Shown here piece after piece: positions 37,631-45,501 of a stretch of DNA of 64,000 nucleotides. Under the pieces are notes generated by a model that saw only the letters and a program-made list of their open reading frames with translations, was not told the DNA's origin and ran no database searches. This stretch comes from Metabacillus litoralis (GTDB lineage Bacteria; Bacillota; Bacilli; Bacillales; Bacillaceae). The stretch covers positions 393,088-457,087 of the forward strand of contig NZ_JAIVKL010000005.1 of NCBI RefSeq assembly GCF_020524045.1, given 5' to 3'. The translations under genes were made by a program, and so were the position numbers. The first letter of the stretch is position 1; each line of letters opens with the position of its first letter.

Positions 37631-37650
37631 TACTTTGAATTCAAGATAAA
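37631..37650 (+). promoter_or_regulatory. Candidate MhqR operator
   Basis: tactttgaattcaagataaa resembles the MhqR operator described in B. subtilis (tATCTcgaAtTCgAGATaaa). It lies over the expected transcription start, 16 bases before the gene, suggesting autorepression. Confidence 0.5.
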
Positions 37651-37665
37651 TATTAAAAGGGTTGA

Positions 37666-38127
37666 ATGATATTGGAAAAAACTAAGCAAATTGAAGATTC
37701 ATTAAAATTCTTCATCGTACTTTCCCGTGCACATCGAGCTTTTAACGATGTTGTAAATAAACATATTTCTACGTTTAACTTAAACCCTACCGAGTTTGCG
37801 GTTTTAGAGTTACTATATCATAAAGGTGATCAGCCTTTGCAGCAAATCGGTGGTAAGATCTTATTAGCGAGTGGAAGTATCACATATGTAGTTGATAAAT
37901 TAGAGCAAAAACAATTAATTATTAGAAAAGCATGTCCAAAAGATCGAAGAGTTACACACGCTCAAATTACCGAAAAAGGCATACAACTAATAGAGGAAAT
38001 ATTTCCTCCTCATCAAGAAAAAATTGATGAAATTGTAAGTGCTTTAACAGAGGAAGAGAAAGCTTTAGCAATCCAGCTTATTAAAAAAGTAGGCTATCAC
38101 GCAAATGATTTACTTAAAAAAGAATAA
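37666..38127 (+). CDS. mhqR: MarR-family regulator MhqR
   Basis: 153 residues with a winged helix-turn-helix: NPTEFAVLELLYHKGDQPLQQIGGKILLASGSITYVVDKLEQKQLI, then wing CPKDRRVTHAQITEKG. Map position (between spo0E and motBA) equals ykvE/mhqR of B. subtilis, the repressor of quinone and catechol detoxification genes. No mhqNOP or mhqED target lies in this window. A plausible own operator precedes it. Confidence 0.85.
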   Translation: MILEKTKQIEDSLKFFIVLSRAHRAFNDVVNKHISTFNLNPTEFAVLELLYHKGDQPLQQIGGKILLASGSITYVVDKLEQKQLIIRKACPKDRRVTHAQITEKGIQLIEEIFPPHQEKIDEIVSALTEEEKALAIQLIKKVGYHANDLLKKE

Positions 38128-38132
38128 GAAAT

Positions 38133-38167
38133 AAAACGGATCAGCCATTAAAAGGTTGATCCGTTTT
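38133..38167. terminator. Bidirectional terminator between mhqR and motB
   Basis: aaaacggatca pairs with tgatccgtttt; A and T tracts on both sides serve the convergent genes. Confidence 0.85.
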
Positions 38168-38180
38168 GTTTCATTGGTAA

Positions 38181-38948
38181 TTAGTTTTTTTGCTCGTTAG
38201 GCAAGATAAGTATTTCTACACGTCTGTTCTTTTGTCTTCCATCCTTTGTTTCATTAGATGCAACAGGTTTAAATTCTCCAAATCCTTTGGCACTAAATGC
38301 CTTTGGATCTAATTTATCATTATCGATTAATATCTTCATGAAGTTTACAGCACGCATAACACTTAGATGCCAGTTAGAATCGAATTCAGAATTCTTAATG
38401 GGCACATCATCAGTATGTCCGCTAATAATAATATTTCTAGGAGGACTCATAATAAGAAGCTCTGAGATTTCAGAAGCTAATTCTTTATCTTTATTACGAA
38501 TAGCTGCACTTCCTGAATCAAAGAAAATATCATTTAAGAGGGTAATTAATAAACCCTCATCTGTGAGTGTTGTTTTTAATTGTGTTTCGAGTTTATTGTT
38601 AGCAATATAAGAATTTACTTTTGTTTGAATTTTTTTGAGGTTTTCTTCTTCAAGTTTCTTTTGTGCTTCTTCTACTGCCTCTTTATTTGGTTCCTGTTCC
38701 TTTTGTACATCTAATTGCTCTAATTCACCATCTGGAGTTGGACTTGGATATTCTAATACACCTGTTCCTCCGGTAAATGTAGAATTGAATGCTCTTGCTA
38801 ATTGTTGGAATTTCTGAGCATCAACTGAGCTCATTGCAAATAATACAATGAATAATGCAAGTACTAGTGTTAATAAATCAGCATAGGGAACAAGCCAAGA
38901 TTCATCCATATGTTCATCTTCATGTTTATGCTTTTTCTTTCTAGCCAT
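38181..38948 (-). CDS. motB: Flagellar stator protein MotB
   Basis: 255 residues. The single membrane helix starts WLVPYADLLTLVLALFIVLFAMSS, with Asp24 as the proton-carrying residue. A plug/linker rich in Glu and Lys follows. The OmpA-like peptidoglycan-binding domain contains ISGHTDDVPIKNSEFDSNWHLSVMRA and KNRRVEI. It anchors the stator to the wall and uses proton flow for flagellar torque. It overlaps motA by 8 bases. Confidence 0.96.
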   Translation of the reverse strand: MARKKKHKHEDEHMDESWLVPYADLLTLVLALFIVLFAMSSVDAQKFQQLARAFNSTFTGGTGVLEYPSPTPDGELEQLDVQKEQEPNKEAVEEAQKKLEEENLKKIQTKVNSYIANNKLETQLKTTLTDEGLLITLLNDIFFDSGSAAIRNKDKELASEISELLIMSPPRNIIISGHTDDVPIKNSEFDSNWHLSVMRAVNFMKILIDNDKLDPKAFSAKGFGEFKPVASNETKDGRQKNRRVEILILPNEQKN

Positions 38949-39741
38949 TTACACTCTCTCCCTCAGCGATTGAAGAGTTTATTTGATTTCTTTCACTAAC
39001 TGGCAAGTAAGTTGCAAGCTTTTGTTCGATCGCTTTAGGTGCTTGTCCTTCTAATACAGATAAAACACCTTCAATCATTACTTGCTTCACTTTAGCTTCA
39101 TGTTTTGATTTTCTCTTTAATTTGTTAGCAAAAGGATGCCACATAACATAGCCAGTAAAGATACCCAACATAGTTGCAACAAAGGCTGCACTAATTGCAT
39201 GACCTAAAGCTGTAGTATCTGACATGTCAGATAAGGCAGCGACTAATCCAACAACAGCTCCAAGAACTCCAAGTGTCGGTGCGTATGTGCCAGCTTGTGT
39301 AAAGATAGCAGCAGAGCCTTGATGACGTTCTTCCATTGCTTCGATCTCTTCCGACATTACATCACGAATAAATTCAGCATTTTGACCGTCTACAGCCATG
39401 AGTAATCCATTTTTTAAAAAAGGGTCATCAACTTCTGAAAGTTTAGCTTCAAGTGCAAGAAGACCTTCTTTACGAGCTACTTGAGCCCAATCCGAAAATA
39501 AAGGAATAAGTTCTTGAATAGTAGCCGTTTTCTTCTCTTTAAAAATAATACCAAACAACTTAGGAACCTTTTTAATTTCATCTGTTGGAAAAGCGATTGT
39601 TACTGCTGCGATTGTCCCTAAAATAATGATTAATAAAGCAGCTGGGTTTATTAATACCGCTGGGCTAACGCCTTTCATAAACATCCCGACTCCAACTGCG
39701 ATAATAGCAAGTATCATTCCAATTCCTGACGTTTTATCCAT
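38941..39741 (-). CDS. motA: Flagellar stator protein MotA
   Basis: 266 residues, four membrane helices. The last two carry the conserved TYAPTLGVLGAVVGLV and AFVATMLGIFTGYVMWHPFANKLK segments. It forms the MotA5B2 proton channel with MotB. First gene of the two-gene operon, preceded by a good SigD promoter. Confidence 0.96.
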   Translation of the reverse strand: MDKTSGIGMILAIIAVGVGMFMKGVSPAVLINPAALLIIILGTIAAVTIAFPTDEIKKVPKLFGIIFKEKKTATIQELIPLFSDWAQVARKEGLLALEAKLSEVDDPFLKNGLLMAVDGQNAEFIRDVMSEEIEAMEERHQGSAAIFTQAGTYAPTLGVLGAVVGLVAALSDMSDTTALGHAISAAFVATMLGIFTGYVMWHPFANKLKRKSKHEAKVKQVMIEGVLSVLEGQAPKAIEQKLATYLPVSERNQINSSIAEGESVNG

Positions 39742-39781
39742 CGTAAATCACCAATTTTCTTATAATATTTTCATACCTATT

Positions 39782-39808
39782 ATATCGGAAGATAGGAATA
39801 AACCTTTA
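39782..39808 (-). promoter_or_regulatory. SigD-type promoter of motAB
   Basis: On the minus strand TAAA, exactly 15 bases, TCCGATAT; the B. subtilis SigD consensus is TAAA-N15-GCCGATAA. It lies about 40 bases before the motA start, as expected for a motility operon. Confidence 0.8.
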
Positions 39809-39861
39809 GGATTTATCGAAGAACTTGTCGAAAGATGTGAAAAGTTTTTGAAGTGCATAAC

Positions 39862-39888
39862 AAAAAACTCACTTTTTATGTGAGTTTT
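39862..39888 (-). terminator. Terminator overlapping the 3' end of the 51-residue gene
   Basis: On the minus strand aaaactcacat pairs with gtgagttttt and ends in six T residues; the left arm lies inside the last codons. Confidence 0.7.
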
Positions 39889-40024
39889 TGCCTTTTTTCA
39901 TATTTGGATCATCATTTGAAGGGATCTTACTTGCTTCATCTCTTATTTTTATTGAGATTTGTTCATTCAGGTAATTACTTTGTAGTTCATATATTTTTTT
40001 TAGTGCATATTCATTTATGAACAT
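39869..40024 (-). CDS. Small hydrophilic protein, 51 residues, unknown function
   Basis: ATG with atggagga seven bases upstream. The first part MFINEYALKKIYELQSNYLN is an amphipathic helix; the second is polar and Lys-rich (DDPNMKKGKNSHKK). The terminator overlaps its last codons, a sign of compact expression. No family recognised. Confidence 0.72.
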   Translation of the reverse strand: MFINEYALKKIYELQSNYLNEQISIKIRDEASKIPSNDDPNMKKGKNSHKK

Positions 40025-40160
40025 GTTCTTTCCTCCATCTATAATAACATTTTGTTATCTTTATCATAATGGAAGAAAAAACCTGTTACGTCGTGTGAAT
40101 GAAGGAAGTTTACATCGTAAAAATGACTTAGTGTAATAAGACCTTAGACTGATTTGGAAA

Positions 40161-40319
40161 GGCTGTTTTCGCAAACTTTGTTGCTTTTAAATACACGAGC
40201 AATCAGCACTGTATTAAGTCTAGTAGCATCTTTTCTTCATAAATAGGAATCCTATAGTGAAAAACACTGTTTTCACTCCAAATCTAGGTTACATAGCAAC
40301 AATCGTTCAGAAAAGAGCC
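40161..40319. mobile_element. MITE family B, copy B7 with exact 8-bp target duplication
   Basis: From ggctgttttcgcaaactttg to cgttcagaaaagagcc; TTTGGAAA on both sides (40153-40160 and 40320-40327). Confidence 0.92.
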
Positions 40320-40342
40320 TTTGGAAAAGACATTCTTTATAA

Positions 40343-40612
40343 TTAGTCAAGAAATATTGATAGTCCTATATAATAGAGTGGAAGAAATGCTATAACAAGA
40401 TTGCAATAGAAAAAAAGACGGGAATAGAAGGTTGTTTTGTTCTCGGAAGCAAGTGATGCAAACAGTGATCCTAGTAAGCTAGTAAGGCAAAAAAAGCAGA
40501 TCCCAAAAACTTGTCCTAGACGAATTTGATACAAAACAAATCCTATGCCAGATCCGTTAATTAGTAAAAAGCAGAAGGAAGCTAATATGTATAAATTAGA
40601 GTACTTTATCAA
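40343..40612 (-). CDS. Small membrane protein with three hydrophobic helices, unknown function
   Basis: About 89 residues. Three hydrophobic segments (NLYILASFCFLLINGSGIG, VFGICFFCLTSLLGSLFA and LFFYCNLVIAFLPLYYIGL) leave only short loops. I chose TTG 40612 because aagagg lies 9 bases upstream; GTG 40621 overlaps that site. I do not recognise the family. It lies between a MITE and a potassium channel gene on the same strand, but with a 190-base gap. Confidence 0.6.
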   Translation of the reverse strand: MIKYSNLYILASFCFLLINGSGIGFVLYQIRLGQVFGICFFCLTSLLGSLFASLASENKTTFYSRLFFYCNLVIAFLPLYYIGLSIFLD

Positions 40613-40751
40613 TTTCAACACCTCTTAACATGTATATGTGTTAAAAAGCGATGCATGACAAGGTACAAACAAAAGTCTGTTTTTGTTTCATTTGCTAAGA
40701 ACTTACTATATTAATGTTAAGTTCATTGTTTTTACCATGTAACAGCTAAAC

Positions 40752-40782
40752 AAAAAACTGGGGAGCAAAAGGCCCCCAGTTT
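40752..40782 (-). terminator. Terminator of the potassium channel gene
   Basis: On the minus strand aaactggggg pairs with tccccagttt around a short loop, then a T run. Confidence 0.8.
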
Positions 40783-40810
40783 CGAAAGATTTCTATGTTT
40801 ATGGACTCAA

Positions 40811-41833
40811 TCAAGATATTATGTCTAAGTAAGTTTTATCATTGCATATGATAAAGAGTTTTGCATCTTTAGGTATCAATTTCTCAGGATGATTAATAAT
40901 TGATAAATCACTTCCGTGTGATATTAGTATAGCTCCTTTTGCAGAAAGAGCCTTGTTAGCATCATCAAATGTAATCCAATCTTGTTTGTTAGGAATTGAG
41001 TATAAATCATATCCTTCATTACTTGTAAGCTGACGGATAATTTCACTTGATCCATTAAACATGATCGAACGGGCTGCTAAATGTGCTGCTGTATCATTTG
41101 CTGTAATAAATTCCTCAACATCAACATGTTGAAATGCGTGAATATGGTTTGAATTAGAAACCTCACAAATTGTATAAATATTTTTCTTGTGTTTCCTTCC
41201 AAGTCCTTCAAGAGTTGAAGCAATTAATAAAGTATGTCCGTCAGCCTGGGAAGCAGTCATTAAACCATCAGGTGAAAAAATCATCACAGATTTACAGTTT
41301 AAGAGGTTTGCTTGTTGAAGAACTTCTATATCAGCAGGATTACCACGAACAAAGTCAACTCTTTCATGTAAAACTGGTACTTTATTAAGATTTTCATCAA
41401 TAATAACAATATGTATTTTATTAAAAGTAGCTAGAAGTTCATCTAATGTAATGGCTGCTTTTTTTGTCCAATTGATTAAAATAATATGATTCTCAGTCGT
41501 GACTTTCAATCTACCTTCCTCCTTTAATCGCTTCCGTATACTGAAGAAATCAATAACTTTACCAATGAAAATCGTCATTAGTCCAATTCCAACGATATAT
41601 AAAAACATGGCAAATACTTTTCCTTCTACAGTAGTAGGAGATACATCTCCATAACCTACAGTAGCAACTGTTGTCATTGTCCACCAAAGTCCTTCAAACG
41701 GACTGGTAAATGTATCAGGTTCCAAAAAGTAAATAATATAGCTGCTTGAGAGTACTAAAGTAAGTGTCGCAAAGATTAGAAGCTGATTATTCATTTGAAT
41801 CGCTTTTAAAAATAGTCTTCTTATAAAAATCAT
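40811..41833 (-). CDS. Two-helix potassium channel with RCK domain (YugO-like)
   Basis: 340 residues. Two membrane helices (about 18-36 and 70-90) flank a pore loop with the selectivity filter TVGYGD (residues 58-63). A cytoplasmic TrkA-N/RCK domain follows from about 110. Its Rossmann entry reads HIILINWTKKAAI in place of the usual GxGxxG, so nucleotide binding may differ. B. subtilis YugO, of similar size, conducts potassium for biofilm electrical signalling. Confidence 0.88.
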   Translation of the reverse strand: MIFIRRLFLKAIQMNNQLLIFATLTLVLSSSYIIYFLEPDTFTSPFEGLWWTMTTVATVGYGDVSPTTVEGKVFAMFLYIVGIGLMTIFIGKVIDFFSIRKRLKEEGRLKVTTENHIILINWTKKAAITLDELLATFNKIHIVIIDENLNKVPVLHERVDFVRGNPADIEVLQQANLLNCKSVMIFSPDGLMTASQADGHTLLIASTLEGLGRKHKKNIYTICEVSNSNHIHAFQHVDVEEFITANDTAAHLAARSIMFNGSSEIIRQLTSNEGYDLYSIPNKQDWITFDDANKALSAKGAILISHGSDLSIINHPEKLIPKDAKLFIICNDKTYLDIIS

Positions 41834-41890
41834 AATTTCACCTTTCTATAGAAAAATGGAGGCATCTATTATTATTTGCTCTTTCTTTAA

Positions 41891-42053
41891 GGCTGTTTTT
41901 GCAAACTATGTTGCTTTTAAAAACCTGAATCAATCAGCACTGTATTAAGTCTAGTGGCATCTTTTCTTCATAAAATAATACCCTTATAGTGAAAAAACAC
42001 TGTTTTCACTATAAATTTTTGGTTACATAGCAACATTTGTTCAGAAAAGAGCC
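41891..42053. mobile_element. MITE family B, copy B8 with exact 8-bp target duplication
   Basis: From ggctgtttttgcaaactatg to tgttcagaaaagagcc; TTCTTTAA on both sides (41883-41890 and 42054-42061). Very similar to copy B7, including the cagcactgtattaagtct segment. Confidence 0.92.
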
Positions 42054-42198
42054 TTCTTTAAAAAGTTTAACATATTTATACATTAAGATTAAAATCAATT
42101 TTACTTCTTGATCAATAAGATTTTAATATTAAAGAATCATCTAAGGTTAACTTCATATAATGATACAAGCTTTATGTGACAAGGGTGAGGTGTATTAG

Positions 42199-43233
42199 AT
42201 GATAAAATCTTGGTTTTCTTCCTTACAAGTTGCAGCAGTATATGTTGGAACGGTTGTAGGAGCTGGATTCGCAACAGGAAGAGAAATTGTTGAGTTTTTT
42301 ACAAAATACGGTATTTATGGACTAGCAGGTATTTTGGTCGTTGGTCTGCTTTTTATTTTTATAGGAACCAAAATGCTAATTTTATCAAAACGAATAAACG
42401 CAACATCATATCAAGAGTTAATGATTTTTTTGTTCGGAAAGAAGTTTGGTGGATTTATTAACGGATTTATGTTGGTTATTTTATTAGGGTTAACATCAAT
42501 AATGCTGTCAGGTGCGGGAGCGATTTTTAATGAACAGCTTGGTCTATCAGTACGAATAGGTGTCATTATAACAATACTGCTAACGATTTGTGTGATGTTT
42601 TTTGGTGTGAGGGGTTTATATGGTGTCAATCTTATTGTAGTGCCAATGTTAATTTTATTTAGTGTGATGCTTGCGATTCAATCTTTTTCTATAGAACCTT
42701 TCCTTACAAGTTTCGATGGTACATCATCATCTTCAATTAACTGGATTTTAGCAGCTTTTTCTTATGCAGCCTTTAATTTAACAATGGCTTCTGCAGTTTT
42801 AGCTCCACTCGCTAATGAAATAAATGATGAAAAGGTGTTGAAAAGAGGAGGTATTATTGGAGGGATTTTCCTAACATTAATTTTAATTTGCAGTCATATT
42901 GCATTATCAACTTTACCAAATTTACTACAATATGATATACCGATGGCAGAAGTGATGAAAACAGCATTGTATTCATTTCACTTCATCTATATTGCGGTTA
43001 TATATGGAGAAGTTTTTACATCTGTTATAGGAAATCTGTTCGGGTTAGAAAAACAAATTCTATCTTATATTAAAGTACCTAGGATGGTTATTATATGTGC
43101 AATTTTGTGTGTCGCAGCATTTATAAGTAAAATTGGCTATAGCTCTTTGATTTCTTCGTTGTACCCAATTTTCGGCTATTTATGTTTAGTTATGCTGGTG
43201 TTACTTATAGTAAAGAAGCTACCCAAAATATAG
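42199..43233 (+). CDS. ykvI: YkvI family membrane protein (APC/LeuT-like fold)
   Basis: 344 residues with about ten hydrophobic helices. It begins SSLQVAAVYVGTVVGAGFATGREIVEFF, the unwound first helix motif (GAGFATG) of LeuT-type transporters. Map position matches ykvI. Probably a secondary transporter of an amino acid or similar solute; substrate unknown. Confidence 0.85.
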   Translation: MIKSWFSSLQVAAVYVGTVVGAGFATGREIVEFFTKYGIYGLAGILVVGLLFIFIGTKMLILSKRINATSYQELMIFLFGKKFGGFINGFMLVILLGLTSIMLSGAGAIFNEQLGLSVRIGVIITILLTICVMFFGVRGLYGVNLIVVPMLILFSVMLAIQSFSIEPFLTSFDGTSSSSINWILAAFSYAAFNLTMASAVLAPLANEINDEKVLKRGGIIGGIFLTLILICSHIALSTLPNLLQYDIPMAEVMKTALYSFHFIYIAVIYGEVFTSVIGNLFGLEKQILSYIKVPRMVIICAILCVAAFISKIGYSSLISSLYPIFGYLCLVMLVLLIVKKLPKI

Positions 43234-43298
43234 GTTTTAATATATGCTAGATTTATAGAATTAGTTAGATTGTTGAAGTAATACAAGAAGGGGGACGC

Positions 43299-44036
43299 AT
43301 GTTGGAAAGAATTGCGATCATTTCTGATATACATGGAAATATACCTGCACTTAATGCAGTTTTAAAGGATATTGGAGAAAAACATATACAGAGGATTATT
43401 TGCTTAGGTGATTTAGTAGGAAAAGGACCTGACTCTGATTTAGTTATTGACATAATTAAAAATGAGTGTGAAATAGTCGTTAAAGGAAATTGGGATGATT
43501 TCATCACAAAGGAAACTGAGTTTGAAACATTGAAATGGCACCAAAATAGATTAAATAATGATCATTTTCATTATCTCGAGTCTTTACCGTTTTCTTTTGA
43601 TTTTTACATGAGTGGAAAATTCATTCGCTTATATCATGCTTCACCACATAGTGTGTATACTAGAATACAGCCATGGGATTCAATCGAAAAGCGTTTAAGT
43701 ATGTTTGATGATACAGAGCATACAGGTTTTAATAAGATATCACCAGATGTAGTCGGCTACGGTGATGTTCATCAGGCGTTTATTCAGCATTTTCAGGGGA
43801 AAACGCTATTTAATGCAGGCAGTGTTGGTAATCCTCTAGATCTTACTCAAGCTTCTTATACCATATTAGAGGGAGATTATCAGTCTAACAAGGAGTCTAG
43901 TATGGCAATTCAATTCGTAAGGGTTCCTTATGATATAGAACTAGCTATTCAACTAGCGAAGAATAAAGAAATGCCTGATTTACAACCTTATATAAAGGAA
44001 TTAACCACAGCTAAATATCGAGGGATAAAGGATTGA
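43299..44036 (+). CDS. Calcineurin-like metallophosphoesterase
   Basis: 245 residues with the five phosphoesterase motifs: ISDIHGN, GDLVGKGPDSD, GNWDD, YHASP and VGYGDVHQAF. The active site holds two metals; family members hydrolyse cyclic nucleotides, phosphoproteins or other phosphodiesters. Strong ribosome site aaggggg. Its stop nearly overlaps the next gene, a HAD phosphatase, so both may act on one phosphorylated substrate. Confidence 0.9.
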   Translation: MLERIAIISDIHGNIPALNAVLKDIGEKHIQRIICLGDLVGKGPDSDLVIDIIKNECEIVVKGNWDDFITKETEFETLKWHQNRLNNDHFHYLESLPFSFDFYMSGKFIRLYHASPHSVYTRIQPWDSIEKRLSMFDDTEHTGFNKISPDVVGYGDVHQAFIQHFQGKTLFNAGSVGNPLDLTQASYTILEGDYQSNKESSMAIQFVRVPYDIELAIQLAKNKEMPDLQPYIKELTTAKYRGIKD

Positions 44037-44041
44037 GATAT

Positions 44042-44626
44042 ATGGAAAGAAATAAGAAATTAAATATTTTGTGGGATTTTGATGGAACACTATTTGATAC
44101 ATATCCAGCATTTACAATGGTCATGCATGATCAATTAAAGGGACGTGTTTCACATGCTGATATATTAAAAGAATTGAAGAAATCCTTTACACATGCAGCA
44201 AATTTTTTTGAATTAACAGATGAAGACGTCTTAAGTTTTAAAAAGAAAGAAAAGTCATTATCTCCTCATATAAAAAAGCCTTTTCCTTTCGTTGAAGAGG
44301 TTTTAAAAACCTCAAGTTTAAATGTAATCATGACACATAAGCCAAGAAATGAAGTTAATACCATATTAGATTATTATAATTGGAATCATTATTTTCACGA
44401 AATAGTTGCAGGTGATGATGGTTTTCCTAGAAAACCCAACCCAGCTTCTTATCAATATTTACATAAAAAATATAGTCTCCATCTTGCTGTAGGAGATCGA
44501 AAGTTAGATATTTTGCCAGCTAAAGAGATTGGTCTAAAAACATGTTTATTTCAAAATGATGAAAAAGGTGCCGATTTTTATTTGAAATCTTATGAAAATT
44601 TCTTTGACATTGTGACGATTAATTAA
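44042..44626 (+). CDS. HAD-superfamily phosphatase
   Basis: About 194 residues. Motif I WDFDGTLFDT, a cap with FTHAANFFELTDEDVL, motif II IMTHKPR, and motif III/IV PRKPNPASYQY plus VGDRKLDILPA. The PGP/beta-phosphoglucomutase-like branch fits. A TTG at 44033 would give a 4-base overlap with the previous stop; I prefer ATG 44042 behind aagga. Substrate unknown. Confidence 0.87.
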   Translation: MERNKKLNILWDFDGTLFDTYPAFTMVMHDQLKGRVSHADILKELKKSFTHAANFFELTDEDVLSFKKKEKSLSPHIKKPFPFVEEVLKTSSLNVIMTHKPRNEVNTILDYYNWNHYFHEIVAGDDGFPRKPNPASYQYLHKKYSLHLAVGDRKLDILPAKEIGLKTCLFQNDEKGADFYLKSYENFFDIVTIN

Positions 44627-44640
44627 CCGTTATTTTAATT

Positions 44641-44823
44641 GGCTCTGTTAAACTTTGTGGTTGAATTCCGTTACAGGCATTCGCTTTCCGCGGGCGGTCC
44701 GGAAGCCTCCTCGGCGCAAGCGCCTGTGGGGTCTCCCTTCGACACGCTTCTCCCGCAGGAGTCTCATGCCTTTCACTCCAATCAACCAAGTGCTAAAAAT
44801 CAACCATAAGCTTTAACATAGCC
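44641..44823. mobile_element. MITE family C, copy C1 (reverse orientation)
   Basis: 183 bp from ggctctgttaaactttg to taagctttaacatagcc, the reverse complement of copy C2. Flanks TTTTAATT and TTTTTATT match 7 of 8. GC-rich centre as in C2. Confidence 0.88.
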
Positions 44824-44848
44824 TTTTTATTAAACACTCCTATGTTAA

Positions 44849-45010
44849 GGCGCTCTTCTGAAAGATTGTTGCTATGTAACCAAAAACTTGGTTTAACAAC
44901 AGTGTTTTGTCACTATAAGGGTTTTATTTTATGAAGACAGTATGCCACTAGACTAATACATTGCCGATTGCTTCGGATATTGAAAAGCCACATAGTTTGT
45001 GAAAACAGCC
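44849..45010. mobile_element. MITE family B, copy B9 with exact 8-bp target duplication
   Basis: Reverse copy from ggcgctcttctgaaagattgttgc to atagtttgtgaaaacagcc; TATGTTAA on both sides (44841-44848 and 45011-45018). It sits 25 bases from copy C1. Confidence 0.92.
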
Positions 45011-45291
45011 TATGTTAAAGAGTATTTTTGATATATGTACTATGAAAAATGTGATGGTCCAACAAACTCGTTATAATTCGCGGAAATTTTTTAATGTCAT
45101 TCCTGGAAACCGGACGATTAGAGTTGTCTACACAAGTTAGATTCTAGAATTTAGAAATGATATATAACTACAAATCACGTATATAACGTAAAAAACTTCA
45201 AATTTGATCATATTCTGTTGTTTTTTATTGTAAAAGGTATTATTAACCGTATTATCACATATTTATTTAAGAAATCGGGTAAGTGTTATGT

Positions 45292-45320
45292 TTGACTGCA
45301 TAGTTTCTTCGTATTATGAT
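45292..45320 (+). promoter_or_regulatory. SigA-type promoter of the CNNM gene leader
   Basis: TTGACT, 17-base spacer, TATGAT; predicted start about 45327, giving a leader of about 175 bases. Confidence 0.7.
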
Positions 45321-45326
45321 TATCTT

Positions 45327-45501
45327 AATAAAACTGTGGGGTGATAATATGGGGCAGTGTTAAAAATGAATAGTCTACTAGCATCCCTTATTGTTCTCCA
45401 AGCGGACGCTAGAGATATAAATACTTTGTAAAAGAATTTAATTATATATAACTCTCAGGAGGTGACTCCTTTTCCGTTTTTGACGGAGTAAGGAAGCTTA
45501 T
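45327..45501 (+). promoter_or_regulatory. Long structured leader upstream of the CNNM-type gene
   Basis: Contains ctagcatcc...ggacgctag (45378-45412), then a strong aggagg with actcc...ggagt pairing around it. A nine-codon frame starts GTG and ends TAA (MTPFPFLTE) just before the true ribosome site aaggaag. No known riboswitch class matches; it may sense Mg2+ or act through leader translation. Confidence 0.45.

Larger units (their letters stand above)
37186..37665. other. Regulatory region upstream of mhqR
   Basis: 480 bases without a credible gene; open frames here have no ribosome site. It holds a 14-bp perfect hairpin, a promoter and a candidate operator, listed separately. Confidence 0.5.
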
